A stretch of DNA of 52,030 bases from Saprospiraceae bacterium (GCA_029263015.1 JAJCYI010000009.1:1-52030); one strand, 5' to 3'. Numbered from the stretch's first letter, positions 8,930 to 17,958 are shown. A program made the numbers and translations. Notes: generated by a model from the letters alone, not told the origin.

Positions 8930-10237
8930 TTACTTTTCCCGAAAATAGATCTTAATAGGAACACCTGTAAAGTTGAAATTTTCACGCAACCTGTTTTCGA
9001 TAAAATGCCTATAGCTTTCTTTGACATGTTTTGGATGGTTGCAATAAAAAGCAAAGGTTGGGTAATAGATCGGTATTTGGCTAACAAATTTGATGCTAAC
9101 AAATCTGCCACGGTGCGCAGGTGGGGGATAACGTTCAATTTCCTTCAACATCACATCGTTCAATTTTGAAGTCTTGATTTTACGAGTCCTATTTTCTGCA
9201 ACTTCAAGTGCCTTTTCAATCGCTTTGAATATTCGCTGTTTTTCTATCACCGACACAAAAACAATCGGCACGTCATTAAACGGAGCGATTTTTTTTCTTA
9301 GCTCCTTTTCGAAATCGCGGACAGAGTTTGTCTCTTTATCTCCAACCAAATCCCATTTGTTTACCACCAACACAATTCCTTTATTTCTTTTTTGGGCGAG
9401 CTTGAAAATACTCATATCTTGATGTTCAATACTCGTTTGAGCATCAACCATCAAGATGCACACATCTGCTTCTTCAATGGCCCTAATGGCACGCATGACA
9501 GAATAAAATTCCAGATTTTCATGGACTTTCGACTTTTTTCTGATGCCAGCCGTATCCAACAAAATAAAATCCTTGTCGAATTTTTTGTAACGCGAGTGGA
9601 TGGTATCGCGGGTTGTTCCAGCAATATCGGTCACAATGTTCCGGTCAACACCGAGCAAAGAATTGACAAAGGAAGATTTACCAACATTGGGCTGCCCCAC
9701 TATTGCAAATTTTGGCACTTCAGATTCTTCAACTTCCTTTTCATCTTCGAGGTATTCAACTAATGCATCCAACATCTCTCCTGTCCCACTACCGGTCAAA
9801 GAAGAAATAAACAAGGTTTCTTCAAATCCAAGGCTGTAAAATTCATTCGCTTCCAACATTCTTTCCTGGTTGTCCACTTTGTTGACAATCAGTATGGTAG
9901 GCCGATCGGACCGCCTCAGCATCCTGGCCATATCTTCGTCAAGGTCAGTAACACCTGTGGTTACATCAACCAAGAAAATAATGGCTGTTGATTCATCAAT
10001 TGCTATTTTGACCTGTGATCTTACTTCCTTTTCAAAAACATCTTCCGAAGATTTAACAAAACCGCCGGTATCCACCACGGTAAATTGTTTCCCGTTCCAA
10101 TCGGATGTTCCGTATTGACGGTCACGCGTCACGCCACTGACATTATCCACAATGGCCTGGCGCCCCCCGATCAATCTATTGTAAAGGGTTGATTTACCCA
10201 CGTTAGGGCGTCCTACTATCGCTACTATATTACTCAT
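8930..10237 (-). CDS. der: ribosome-assembly GTPase Der (EngA)
   Basis: Der is an essential GTPase for maturation of the 50S ribosomal subunit, unique in having two GTPase domains in tandem. Both are visible: G1 GRPNVGKST at the N-terminus and GQPNVGKSS near residue 180, each followed by its DT(A/G)G switch II and NKxD motif (NKVD, NKWD). The C-terminal KH-like domain closes the protein at 435 aa, the usual length. era follows upstream on the same strand after 63 bases, so the likely transcription order is glgB-era-der. Confidence 0.97.
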   Translation of the reverse strand: MSNIVAIVGRPNVGKSTLYNRLIGGRQAIVDNVSGVTRDRQYGTSDWNGKQFTVVDTGGFVKSSEDVFEKEVRSQVKIAIDESTAIIFLVDVTTGVTDLDEDMARMLRRSDRPTILIVNKVDNQERMLEANEFYSLGFEETLFISSLTGSGTGEMLDALVEYLEDEKEVEESEVPKFAIVGQPNVGKSSFVNSLLGVDRNIVTDIAGTTRDTIHSRYKKFDKDFILLDTAGIRKKSKVHENLEFYSVMRAIRAIEEADVCILMVDAQTSIEHQDMSIFKLAQKRNKGIVLVVNKWDLVGDKETNSVRDFEKELRKKIAPFNDVPIVFVSVIEKQRIFKAIEKALEVAENRTRKIKTSKLNDVMLKEIERYPPPAHRGRFVSIKFVSQIPIYYPTFAFYCNHPKHVKESYRHFIENRLRENFNFTGVPIKIYFREK

Positions 10238-10300
10238 TAAGGAGTTTTAATTTTATTGAAAAATTGAAAAATATTTCGCCTATAAACCTATAACCAATCC

Positions 10301-11194
10301 TCACTCATACCCAAAGCTACGCAACACTTTTTCATCGTCTCTCCAATTATCTTTTACTTTCACATGCAATTCTAAATAAACTTTACTCTCCAGCCATGCC
10401 TCAATGGAAATCCTCGCTTGGGTTCCGAGCCTTTTTATTGCAGTTCCCTTTTTGCCAAGGATTATCATTTTCTGGGTTTCCCTTGCGACATAGATATATG
10501 CATGAATATTGACGATGGGTTTCCCATCTTTGGTTTTAGTTTCTTTAAATGACTCAACGTGAACCTCCGTGGAATAAGGTATTTCCTGGTGGTACAATTC
10601 CATTATTTTTTCCCTGACGATTTCACTTACAAAAAAACGTTCAGGTTTATCTGTTAATTGATCCTTTGGGTAATAAGGAGGGGCTTCCGGTAAATTATTT
10701 AATATTAAACCAGAAAGGGTATCAATGCTTATTTTCTTCAATGCGGAAATCGGGATCGTTTCTTTAAAATCAATTTTATCATTCCACCATTTAATCAATT
10801 GCACCACCCGATTGGAGTCAACAATATCTATTTTATTGATAATCAAAAATTTGGGAATATCAAGATTTTTTAGATTCTCAATAATTGGGTCATCCTCCTT
10901 ATATTTTTCATTTACCTCCGTCACAAACATCAACAAGTCCGCATCGTCAAAAGAAGATTTGACAAAGCGGTTCATTGCTTCCTGCATTTTATATAAAGGA
11001 TCTTTTATAATGCCTGGCGTATCCGAAAAAACAATTTGATAATCATCGCTGCTCAATATCCCGATAATGCGGTGGCGTGTCGTTTGGGGTTTTGCTGTGA
11101 TGATCGACATCCGTTCCCCTACCATTGCATTCATCAATGTGCTCTTGCCAACATTGGGATTACCGATAATATTTACAAAACCTGATTTATGCAT
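10301..11194 (-). CDS. era: ribosome-assembly GTPase Era
   Basis: Era binds the 3' end of 16S rRNA and assists 30S maturation. The GTPase domain shows GNPNVGKST, DTPGI and NKID. The C-terminal KH domain for RNA binding is marked by the stretch around MIILGKKGTAIKRLG. At 297 aa it has the standard length. It lies 12 bases downstream of glgB and 63 upstream of der on the minus strand. It is short-spaced enough for a shared transcript. Confidence 0.97.
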   Translation of the reverse strand: MHKSGFVNIIGNPNVGKSTLMNAMVGERMSIITAKPQTTRHRIIGILSSDDYQIVFSDTPGIIKDPLYKMQEAMNRFVKSSFDDADLLMFVTEVNEKYKEDDPIIENLKNLDIPKFLIINKIDIVDSNRVVQLIKWWNDKIDFKETIPISALKKISIDTLSGLILNNLPEAPPYYPKDQLTDKPERFFVSEIVREKIMELYHQEIPYSTEVHVESFKETKTKDGKPIVNIHAYIYVARETQKMIILGKKGTAIKRLGTQARISIEAWLESKVYLELHVKVKDNWRDDEKVLRSFGYE

Positions 11195-11206
11195 TTTTTG
11201 AAATTG

Positions 11207-13135
11207 TTACTTAATTGCTTTCTGTACTTTTTTTACTGGCTCAAAAACAATCGTCGCCAATGGGGGTAATGTTACTGCTATTGAGTTCTTTTTGCCATGG
11301 CTTTCCTCTTTTTCTGATTGAATAGTATCGGGATTACCAATGCCCGTGCCACCATAATCTGCACTGTCGCTGTTCAGCACTTCTTTATATTTCCCAGCAA
11401 ACGGAACTCCAAATCGGTAATTCTCACGGGTCACGGGAGTGAAGTTACAGGCCACCAGTACAACATCGTTTTTCGCTTTGCCCCTGCGGATATAGGTCAG
11501 CACACTATTGGAATAATCCGCATGGTCGATCCACTCAAACCCCTCCTTCTCAAATTGTTTTTCAAACAAAGCTTTTGAATTCTTGTAATAATAGTTCAGG
11601 TCTTTTACCCAAAGTTGAACGCCTTTATGGACTTTGTGTTGAATGAGCTGCCACTCCAATCCGCGTTCAATATTCCATTCTGTAGTTTGCCCAAATTCCC
11701 CTCCCATAAATAGCAATTGGGAGCCAGGATGCGTCCACATATATCCAAACATAAGTCGCAAACCTGCAAATTTTTGAGCCTCATCCCCTGGCATTCGGGT
11801 GAGCAAAGTTCCTTTTCCGTGTACTACCTCATCATGTGACAGGGGCAACATGAATTTTTCGGAAAAAGCATAAACAAGACTGAATGTCAACTCATGGTGA
11901 TGGTGCTTCCTGAAATACGGATCCATTTTCATGTATTCGAGGGTGTCGTGCATCCATCCCATCATCCATTTCTGGTCGAACCCCAAACCACCCTCCTCAA
12001 TAGGTTTTGAAACTCCGGGCCAAGCTGTTGATTCTTCTGCTATCGTCACCACATCAGGGAATTCCCGGTGTGTCGTTTCGTTGAATTCTTTTAGGAAAGA
12101 AATTGCCTCAAGGTTTTCATTTCCACCAAACTTATTTGGAATCCATTCTCCATCTTCGCGCGAGTAATCGAGATACAACATAGATGCCACAGCATCCACC
12201 CTTAATCCATCAGCATGGTATTCATCCAACCAAAATAGGGCATTTGAAATAAGGAAACTGCGCACTTCCCAGCGATCAAAATTAAAAATGGCGCTTTTCC
12301 AATCTGGGTGAAACCCTTTCTTAGGATCGGCATGGTCGTAAAGATGTGTGCCATCAAAATCAGCCAAGCCATGTGCGTCATAAGGAAAATGCGAAGGCAC
12401 CCAATCCAAGATAACCCCAATGCCTGCCTGGTGGAAAGCATCAACCATATAAGCGTAATCATCCGGCTGACCAAAAAGGCTGGAAGGTGCGAAATATCCC
12501 GTTATCTGGTAGCCCCACGAAGGGAAATAAGGGTGCTCCATAATGGGCAAGAATTCCACGTGGGTAAACTCCAATTCTTTTACATAACTCACCAATTCGT
12601 CAGCCAATTCCCTGTAACTCAATGAATTGAACCCTCCTCTAATTTTTTTCCAAGATCCAATATGGACTTCGTAAACAGAATAGGGTTTGGCTTTACCAAT
12701 ACCATTTTTCCGTTGGTCCATCCATTTCTGGTCCTTCCATTCATGCGTCAAATCCCAAACGATGGAAGCTGTGTTCGGAGGGATTTCCCAAAACCGGGCG
12801 AAGGGGTCTCCTTTAGCCAATCGCCGACCATCCACTGCCAATATGCTATACTTATAAAGTGTGCCTTTGCCTGCCCCAGCGATGAACCCCTCCCAAATAC
12901 CTGAACCATCAGGGCGCATAAAAAGATGGTGGGATTTTTCATCCCAGAAATTAAAATTACCGATCACCGAAACTTCACGCGCAGTTGGCGCCCAAACAGC
13001 AAAGAGCGTCCCCCATTCCCCATCCAACTCCATAGTATGACTACCAAGCTTTTTGTAAAGCCTGAAGTGTTTGCCGGCCTTGATAAGGTTCATATCAAAA
13101 TCGGTGAGTAAGGAATAAGGTTTGACTTTGGTCAT
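11207..13135 (-). CDS. glgB: 1,4-alpha-glucan branching enzyme
   Basis: GlgB (GH13) introduces alpha-1,6 branches into glycogen. The N-terminal CBM48-type beta-sandwich comes first (VWAPTAREVSVIGNFNFW), then the catalytic barrel with GLRVDAVASMLYLDY carrying the nucleophile Asp, AEESTAWPG carrying the acid/base Glu, and LSHDEVVHGKGTL with the conserved His-Asp. A C-terminal beta domain ends near residue 630. Length is 642 aa, normal. No other glycogen synthesis gene is adjacent; era follows after 12 bases. A pullulanase that removes such branches is encoded at about 35.4 kb. Confidence 0.96.
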   Translation of the reverse strand: MTKVKPYSLLTDFDMNLIKAGKHFRLYKKLGSHTMELDGEWGTLFAVWAPTAREVSVIGNFNFWDEKSHHLFMRPDGSGIWEGFIAGAGKGTLYKYSILAVDGRRLAKGDPFARFWEIPPNTASIVWDLTHEWKDQKWMDQRKNGIGKAKPYSVYEVHIGSWKKIRGGFNSLSYRELADELVSYVKELEFTHVEFLPIMEHPYFPSWGYQITGYFAPSSLFGQPDDYAYMVDAFHQAGIGVILDWVPSHFPYDAHGLADFDGTHLYDHADPKKGFHPDWKSAIFNFDRWEVRSFLISNALFWLDEYHADGLRVDAVASMLYLDYSREDGEWIPNKFGGNENLEAISFLKEFNETTHREFPDVVTIAEESTAWPGVSKPIEEGGLGFDQKWMMGWMHDTLEYMKMDPYFRKHHHHELTFSLVYAFSEKFMLPLSHDEVVHGKGTLLTRMPGDEAQKFAGLRLMFGYMWTHPGSQLLFMGGEFGQTTEWNIERGLEWQLIQHKVHKGVQLWVKDLNYYYKNSKALFEKQFEKEGFEWIDHADYSNSVLTYIRRGKAKNDVVLVACNFTPVTRENYRFGVPFAGKYKEVLNSDSADYGGTGIGNPDTIQSEKEESHGKKNSIAVTLPPLATIVFEPVKKVQKAIK

Positions 13136-13164
13136 GTGTCCGTGTTCATTCTGAAATGCAGCAG

Positions 13165-13172
13165 CAAAGGTA
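13165..13172 (-). promoter_or_regulatory. possible -7 element for glgB-era-der
   Basis: On the minus strand TACCTTTG matches the Bacteroidota -7 consensus TAnnTTTG and lies 30 bases ahead of the glgB ATG. A matching -33 TTG at normal spacing was not found. Confidence 0.4.
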
Positions 13173-13325
13173 GAAAAAGCAATTCATTGGTTGGAATCAA
13201 ATGAATTTTATCATTAAAGCTATTATTGGTTTTAAATATTAAACTCAAGGTGTAAATCTTTTTATAAACCAAGATGTTAAGGGTCAGGAAAGTCAAAACC
13301 AAATGCCGAAACCCAACTTAGAATA

Positions 13326-13423
13326 TCCAAAGACCTGTCAGGTTGTTTTTTCCATATATGTTCGGGGAAAGATCATTCTTTCTCCAAACATATATGGAAA
13401 AAACAACCTGACAGGTCTTTGGA
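13326..13423. repeat. 98-bp hairpin element with perfect 37-bp arms
   Basis: The arms 13326-13362 and 13387-13423 are perfect reverse complements over 37 bases, beginning TCCAAAGACCTGTCAGGTTG. The inner 24 bases pair almost fully as well (GGGGAAAGA against TCTTTCTCC, one mismatch), so the whole element can fold as one hairpin. It sits in the 363-base gap between the divergent glgB and trxB genes, upstream of both possible promoters. No target-site duplication was found. The rest of this gap holds only the two -7 candidates listed. Confidence 0.85.
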
Positions 13424-13429
13424 GTTTTT

Positions 13430-13437
13430 TACTTTTG
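13430..13437 (+). promoter_or_regulatory. possible -7 element for trxB
   Basis: TACTTTTG matches TAnnTTTG and lies 61 bases before the trxB ATG. The -33 position falls inside the right arm of the hairpin element, so the element may have altered this promoter. No TTG at normal spacing. Confidence 0.4.
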
Positions 13438-13498
13438 CGCCGCTTTAAATTACAATTGCCAAATTCTCAATAATTCAAATAAAAAACACAATATCTAA

Positions 13499-14443
13499 AT
13501 GTCCGAAAAAATCCACAAGACAATCATCATCGGTTCTGGCCCTGCAGGTTATGCCGCTGCCATTTATGCTGCCAGGGCCAACATGGAACCCGTTGTATTT
13601 ACAGGCCCAGAGCCAGGCGGACAACTCATTACCACCACTGATGTCGAAAATTATCCAGGTTACCCAAAAGGAATAGGTGGCCCTGAAATGATGGAAGAAT
13701 TCAGGGAACAAGCGGAGCGGTTTGGTACGGTCGTGCATTATGAAATGATCGCCAAAGTTGATTTCAACACTGGCAAAGACTACCACACCATTTATACGGA
13801 AAGTGATGAGGCATATCACGCCTATACCATTATTATTTCTACTGGAGCAAGCGCTAAATACCTTGGATTGGAGTCTGAAAAACGGTTGATGAACAAAGGG
13901 GTAAGTGCTTGCGCTGTTTGTGATGGATTCTTTTACAAAGGTCTTGAAGTTGCGGTTGTTGGGGCAGGTGATACTGCTGCAGAAGAAGCTACCTACCTCG
14001 CCAAACTTTGCCCCAAAGTACATATGCTGGTGCGCCGGGACGAAATGCGGGCATCGAAGATCATGCAAAAAAGGGTGGAAAATTCACCAAATATTGAGGT
14101 GTATTGGAACACCGAAACCGAGGAAGTTCTGGGAGATGACAAAGTAACTGGAGTCAGGGTTTTCAATAATAAGACGAATGAGAAAAAGGATATTGCCGTC
14201 GAAGGTTTTTTTGTTGCAATCGGGCACAAACCAAACACGGGTATTTTCAAAGAAATTCTTGACATGGACGAAACAGGGTACTTAATGGCCGAACCTGGTA
14301 CAACTAAAACCAATGTTGCTGGCGTTTTTGTGAGTGGCGATGCGCAGGACAAAGTTTACCGGCAAGCTGTGACAGCAGCTGGGACTGGCTGCATGGCTGC
14401 TCTTGATGCAGAACGCTATTTGGTTGAAAACGAATTGGCATGA
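13499..14443 (+). CDS. trxB: thioredoxin-disulfide reductase
   Basis: TrxB passes electrons from NADPH through FAD to thioredoxin. The sequence shows the FAD-binding motif GSGPAGYAAAIYAARA near the N-terminus, the redox-active CAVC at 138-141 followed by DGFFYKG, the NADPH motif VVGAGDTAAEEATYLA, and the C-terminal FAD contact GVFVSGDAQD. At 314 aa it is the low-molecular-weight bacterial type. It stands alone between a divergent glgB operon and a terminator-like hairpin, so is probably monocistronic. Together with BshB1 it suggests both thioredoxin and bacillithiol redox systems. Confidence 0.97.
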   Translation: MSEKIHKTIIIGSGPAGYAAAIYAARANMEPVVFTGPEPGGQLITTTDVENYPGYPKGIGGPEMMEEFREQAERFGTVVHYEMIAKVDFNTGKDYHTIYTESDEAYHAYTIIISTGASAKYLGLESEKRLMNKGVSACAVCDGFFYKGLEVAVVGAGDTAAEEATYLAKLCPKVHMLVRRDEMRASKIMQKRVENSPNIEVYWNTETEEVLGDDKVTGVRVFNNKTNEKKDIAVEGFFVAIGHKPNTGIFKEILDMDETGYLMAEPGTTKTNVAGVFVSGDAQDKVYRQAVTAAGTGCMAALDAERYLVENELA

Positions 14444-14511
14444 TTTAGTGATTTGTATTTTGTTGAATAAATACTTGTAAATGAGGTATTTAGCCACGCT
14501 GATTCATTCTT

Positions 14512-14560
14512 TTAAATAACAAACCACCCATGCCCAAGTATTGGGTGGCTTGTTATTTAA
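14512..14560 (+). terminator. terminator-like hairpin after trxB
   Basis: TTAAATAACAAACCACCCA pairs with TGGGTGGCTTGTTATTTAA (two single mismatches around an 11-base loop). It lies 69 bases after the trxB stop. The lower stem is A/T-rich on both sides, so it could work in either direction. Confidence 0.65.
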
Positions 14561-14617
14561 CTTAAGGTTGCGATAATTACAGATCAAGATTATTTTATAA
14601 AACTCTCCTATTGTTTT

Positions 14618-15154
14618 ATGGACATTGAAAAACTCAAGTACCCCGTAGGTAAATTCCAGATGCCGAAAGAAATGACTCCAGCATTGCGCCAAAACTACTT
14701 GGATGATTTGGCTACTTTGCCTGAAAAATTGGAAGCCACTATTTCCTCCCTAAACGATAGTCAGCTGGACACCCCATATCGTCCAGGGGGGTGGACGGTA
14801 AGACAAGTTGTGCATCATTTTGCAGATAGCCATATCAATGCATTTTGCCGAATCAAACTTGTATTGACGGAAGAATCTCCAACCATTAAGCCTTACCATG
14901 AGGGGCTATGGGCCGAAATGTCAGATTACGCGTCAATGCCGGTTTCCCAATCTATAAGTATCCTGCATGGATTACATAAAAGAATGGTTCACATCCTATC
15001 AAATTTGAATGAGGCGGAATTGGAAAAATATTACGTCCACCCTGAATATGGTAAAACCTTTACCCTCGATACGGTCATTGCCCTTTATGGCTGGCATTGC
15101 AATCACCACTTGGCACATATCTCTGAATTGAAGAAGAGGAATTATTGGGATTGA
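14618..15154 (+). CDS. DinB-fold metal enzyme, YfiT/BstA (bacillithiol transferase)-like
   Basis: A 178-aa four-helix DinB-superfamily protein resembling YfiT/BstA, which in bacilli conjugates bacillithiol to electrophiles. The putative metal ligands are H67 in VVHHFADSH and H160 and H164 in WHCNHHLAHI, the family pattern of one His in the second helix and an HxxxH in the last. The likely role is detoxification using bacillithiol; this is supported by bshB1 elsewhere in the window but not by direct linkage. A Nudix gene follows 63 bases later on the same strand. Confidence 0.8.
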   Translation: MDIEKLKYPVGKFQMPKEMTPALRQNYLDDLATLPEKLEATISSLNDSQLDTPYRPGGWTVRQVVHHFADSHINAFCRIKLVLTEESPTIKPYHEGLWAEMSDYASMPVSQSISILHGLHKRMVHILSNLNEAELEKYYVHPEYGKTFTLDTVIALYGWHCNHHLAHISELKKRNYWD

Positions 15155-15217
15155 AGGCAATTAAGTTTGGCTAATTATTTGACCTACTTAAAGTATTAAC
15201 CAACCTCCATCTTTTCT

Positions 15218-15766
15218 ATGGAAAATCCTTGGCAGACCCTTGATACTGAAGTTGCTTACGAAAATCCTTGGATCAAAATCACACACCGAAATGTTTTGAC
15301 TCCAGCAGGTAATCCAGGTATATATGGCGTTGTGCATTTTAAGAATATTGCCATAGCCATATTACCCCTCGATGAAAAATACAATACCTGGCTTGTTGGC
15401 CAATACCGATACACGCTTGATGAATATAGTTGGGAAATCCCTGAAGGTGGCTGCCCCCTCCATTCACCGCCATTGGAGTCGGCTCAAAGAGAACTGTTAG
15501 AAGAAACTGGGATACATGCAAACACCTGGCGTGAAGTTGGCAAATTGCACACTTCTAATTCCGTGACCGATGAGCAATGCTTGATCTATGTGGCCCAAGG
15601 CCTTTCGTTTGGGGAAGCGGAACCTGAAGAAACCGAGGAATTGAAAGTGCGGAAACTACCATTAAAAAAGGTTGTTGAAATGGTCATGCGCGGAGAAATC
15701 ACCGATGCCTTAACAGTTTCAGCGATTCTGAAAGTGAATATGCTGATAGAACGAGGTGAGATTTGA
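15218..15766 (+). CDS. Nudix hydrolase, ADP-ribose pyrophosphatase-like
   Basis: This 182-aa protein has the fold of ADP-ribose pyrophosphatase-type Nudix hydrolases, which cleave nucleoside diphosphates linked to another group. The Nudix box runs from G77 to I99 and ends in the intact catalytic core RELLEETGI (R91, E92, E95, E96). The first Glu of the consensus G-x5-E is Ser83 here, a deviation outside the main metal-binding core. The C-terminal part has the usual helix EETEELKVRKLPL. It follows the DinB gene by 63 bases and may be co-transcribed. Substrate is inferred from family only. Confidence 0.87.
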   Translation: MENPWQTLDTEVAYENPWIKITHRNVLTPAGNPGIYGVVHFKNIAIAILPLDEKYNTWLVGQYRYTLDEYSWEIPEGGCPLHSPPLESAQRELLEETGIHANTWREVGKLHTSNSVTDEQCLIYVAQGLSFGEAEPEETEELKVRKLPLKKVVEMVMRGEITDALTVSAILKVNMLIERGEI

Positions 15767-16314
15767 GTGAAGTGAGTTTTGGGTATGAGGAATTTGAGCA
15801 CCAAATTATCGACATCGTAAAAATAAAAAGCAATTGCTTAGTTCGGTTGCTCGAGGCAACGCCTTCCCACCCGCTACATCAATACAAAGGCATCACCTCT
15901 GCCGCAAAACAATCAGAAAAGGAACTTGTACTCTATAGCCTTAAAGTAGAGTTAGGCACGCTGATTCAATTCATATTTGTTAAAATTAAAAATGGGTAAA
16001 TGGTTTTGATTACCTTTGCTACGATTGACATCTAAAATCCTTTCTTGTAAACACGATTCCCGTCCTAAGAACTGATCTGTTTCACACTTTGTAATTCCCA
16101 CTATACAAACCGTTTACATAGACAAACATAAATGCCTTTGAATGACAGAGGGCTACCTTGCATTATTCTGCCCTTTGTCATTTTTACAAAAAAACATTTC
16201 CTTTCCCACACTTTCAAGCAACTTTTCTGTTACCTTTCGTGTCGTTTGTTTCGTCATTCAAATGATCTCCCTGGCTCATTGTCAGGATTTTTTTGACTAA
16301 TAAAATCACTCGAA
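15767..16314. other. 548-base gap: weak ORF, terminator, no clear gene
   Basis: The left half holds a 78-codon open frame (15763-15999) that begins with TTG inside the Nudix stop and shows no recognisable domain; I do not call it a gene. TACCTTTG at 16011-16018 is a possible -7 element, and the related TACCTTTC lies near 16232. A terminator-like hairpin sits at 16141. Nothing else stands out. Confidence 0.5.
16141..16187 (+). terminator. rho-independent terminator-like hairpin
   Basis: AATGACAGAGGGC at 16141-16153 pairs with GCCCTTTGTCATT at 16170-16182 (13 pairs, one of them G-U) and is followed by a T-run. It would end transcription coming from the Nudix side before the PDZ gene. Confidence 0.65.
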
Positions 16315-17646
16315 ATGAAAAGACTTTTTCTTTCTATTTGCTTCCTTTCTTGCTTATTTTTAGCTGGAAACATCCAAGCCCAACAAAACGACAACAATAG
16401 TTCACAAAGCGTTGTCATTATCAAAACAACAGATAAAGATGGCAATATGACCATCAAAAAGAAACGGTTGGAAAGTGGCCATTCCGTAAACGACTACATC
16501 GAATCTCTCGATATCGAAGACTCACCTAATGTAAATGTCATTATCAGTCATACTGGTAACGATAACGCAGATGAAACTGAAAACCTCTTCCTTTTCAAAA
16601 GCAATAATGGCAAAACCATTGAAATCAATGGAGAAGGCGACTGGCAAGATGCTTTGGATAAAATGGATTTCAAATTTGACTTCGACTTTGATGATTTCCA
16701 AGGTCAACATGATGTTATGTTTGATGTCCAAGGCGAAAACAAAGTGCTTCTTGGCGTTTATCCAGAAAGTGGCGACGAGGGTGTTGTAATCGATGGTATT
16801 GTTTCTGGCAGTGGTGCTGAAAAAGCAGGATTACAGGAAAACGATGTCATGCTTGCAATCAATGGTGCTCAAATTATTACTACTTCTGATTTACACAACG
16901 AATTGGGTCAATACAATCCAAACGACGTTATTGTAATTGATCTGGAAAGAAACGGCCAAACCATGGTCATCTCTTCTCAACTTACTGCAAGAAGCAGTAC
17001 CCTTCACCGGAAATCATTCCGTGATCCTTGTAAAGTTTTCTTTGGAGTTTATGTTGGAAGTTACGGACATGGCAAAGAAGGTGTTGGCGTTTCTGGCATA
17101 GTTGGAGGAAACGATTGGCCAGCCGAATTGGCAGGATTGCAACGGGGCGACCGCATCATTGCCATTGATGGCGTACCGATTGGCACCCATAAAGAATTGG
17201 TGACCGAAAGGGACATACACGAACCTGGCGAAGATTTTACTTTTACCTACATTAGAGATGGTGAAATACATGAAGTGGATGCCCAGTTCAAGTCTTGTCC
17301 AAAGGACGAAGCGCAAGAAGAAACACCAGTTGAAGAAATAGTCCCTGCTCCAGAAGAAAACCTTGAATTCACCAGCACTACATTGGAGTTGGAAGAATTC
17401 ACGGCTTATCCAAATCCAACTTTTGGCAACTTAAATGTAAAGTTCCGGGGAGAGGCTGTACCAACAACAATAAGGGTTGTTGATATCAACGGTAAAATCG
17501 TTTACGAGGAAAACGTCAGGAATTTTGATGGTTATTATAACCGTCAACTTGACATCAGTGATGGAGCACTTGGCACGATGATCCTGAGTATCGACCAGAA
17601 CGGTAAATTGGCAGCAAAATCAGTTGTTTTGATTAACCGTGCATAA
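16315..17646 (+). CDS. exported PDZ-domain protein with T9SS sorting tail
   Basis: The 443-aa product has a signal peptide (MKRLFLSICFLSCLFLAGNIQA), an acidic N-terminal region of about 120 residues, two PDZ domains (about 140-225, with GVVIDGIVSGSGAEKAGLQ; about 238-325, with GVGVSGIVGG and RGDRIIAIDG), a Glu/Pro-rich linker, and a C-terminal Por-type tail of about 80 residues (LEEFTAYPNPTFGNL ...). No protease domain is present. The tail predicts export by the type IX system to the cell surface or medium. PDZ domains bind C-terminal peptides, so it could be a scaffold or chaperone for surface proteins; that is inference. A strong terminator follows. Confidence 0.88.
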   Translation: MKRLFLSICFLSCLFLAGNIQAQQNDNNSSQSVVIIKTTDKDGNMTIKKKRLESGHSVNDYIESLDIEDSPNVNVIISHTGNDNADETENLFLFKSNNGKTIEINGEGDWQDALDKMDFKFDFDFDDFQGQHDVMFDVQGENKVLLGVYPESGDEGVVIDGIVSGSGAEKAGLQENDVMLAINGAQIITTSDLHNELGQYNPNDVIVIDLERNGQTMVISSQLTARSSTLHRKSFRDPCKVFFGVYVGSYGHGKEGVGVSGIVGGNDWPAELAGLQRGDRIIAIDGVPIGTHKELVTERDIHEPGEDFTFTYIRDGEIHEVDAQFKSCPKDEAQEETPVEEIVPAPEENLEFTSTTLELEEFTAYPNPTFGNLNVKFRGEAVPTTIRVVDINGKIVYEENVRNFDGYYNRQLDISDGALGTMILSIDQNGKLAAKSVVLINRA

Positions 17647-17693
17647 GATTGTTTCGATGTTAGTGTGAAGTCATTTGAATACAGGCTTCATAA

Positions 17694-17737
17694 AATGGGA
17701 CGACAATAGTAATTGTCGTCCCATTCTTATTTTTATA
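17694..17737 (+). terminator. rho-independent terminator of the PDZ gene
   Basis: AATGGGACGACAAT (17694-17707) and ATTGTCGTCCCATT (17712-17725) form a perfect 14-pair stem with a four-base loop, followed by CTTATTTTTAT. It lies 47 bases after the stop codon. Confidence 0.88.
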
Positions 17738-17781
17738 CCTTTATGGTTTGGATGAAAATTTGCATATTTGATCAAATAATG

Positions 17782-17911
17782 CGAATCAAGGGTTGAAACT
17801 CAATGGGCATTGAGTTTCAGGGGATTAGAGTTGTCAACTTTTTAAAAGTTGACAACTCTGTGCTCACAACTCCTTGATAATCAGGATAAAATTTCAACCC
17901 TTGATTCTCAT
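17782..17911. mobile_element. three-arm foldback element, possible non-autonomous mobile element
   Basis: An outer perfect 16-bp stem (17783-17798 with 17892-17907, GAATCAAGGGTTGAAA) encloses two complete hairpins: 12 bp with a two-base loop at 17794-17819 and 16 bp with a one-base centre at 17827-17859. Drawn out, it is a cloverleaf-like junction. It encodes no protein. AAATAATG occurs at 17774-17781 and again at 17912-17919, which may be an 8-bp target-site duplication, although the right copy lies four bases beyond the stem. With the terminator at 17694 this accounts for the gap before the glycosidase gene. Confidence 0.65.
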
Positions 17912-17958
17912 AAATAATGAATCTCAAATCATTTTATAAACCACAAAGGCAGCCACAA

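Noticed and set aside
9392-9763. 123-codon frame antisense to der
   Set aside because: Overlaps a conserved GTPase gene on the other strand and has no protein-like features.
13475-14068. 197-codon open frame antisense to trxB
   Set aside because: Lies fully over the well-supported trxB gene, no domain or start context; a shadow frame.
15763-15999. 78-codon frame after the Nudix gene
   Set aside because: TTG start inside the previous stop, no recognisable domain or signal, no supporting context. It could be a decayed gene; not called.
17917-17958. Longer glycosidase start at ATG 17917
   Set aside because: It falls in the direct repeat flanking the foldback element, and the ATG at 17959 begins a better export signal.
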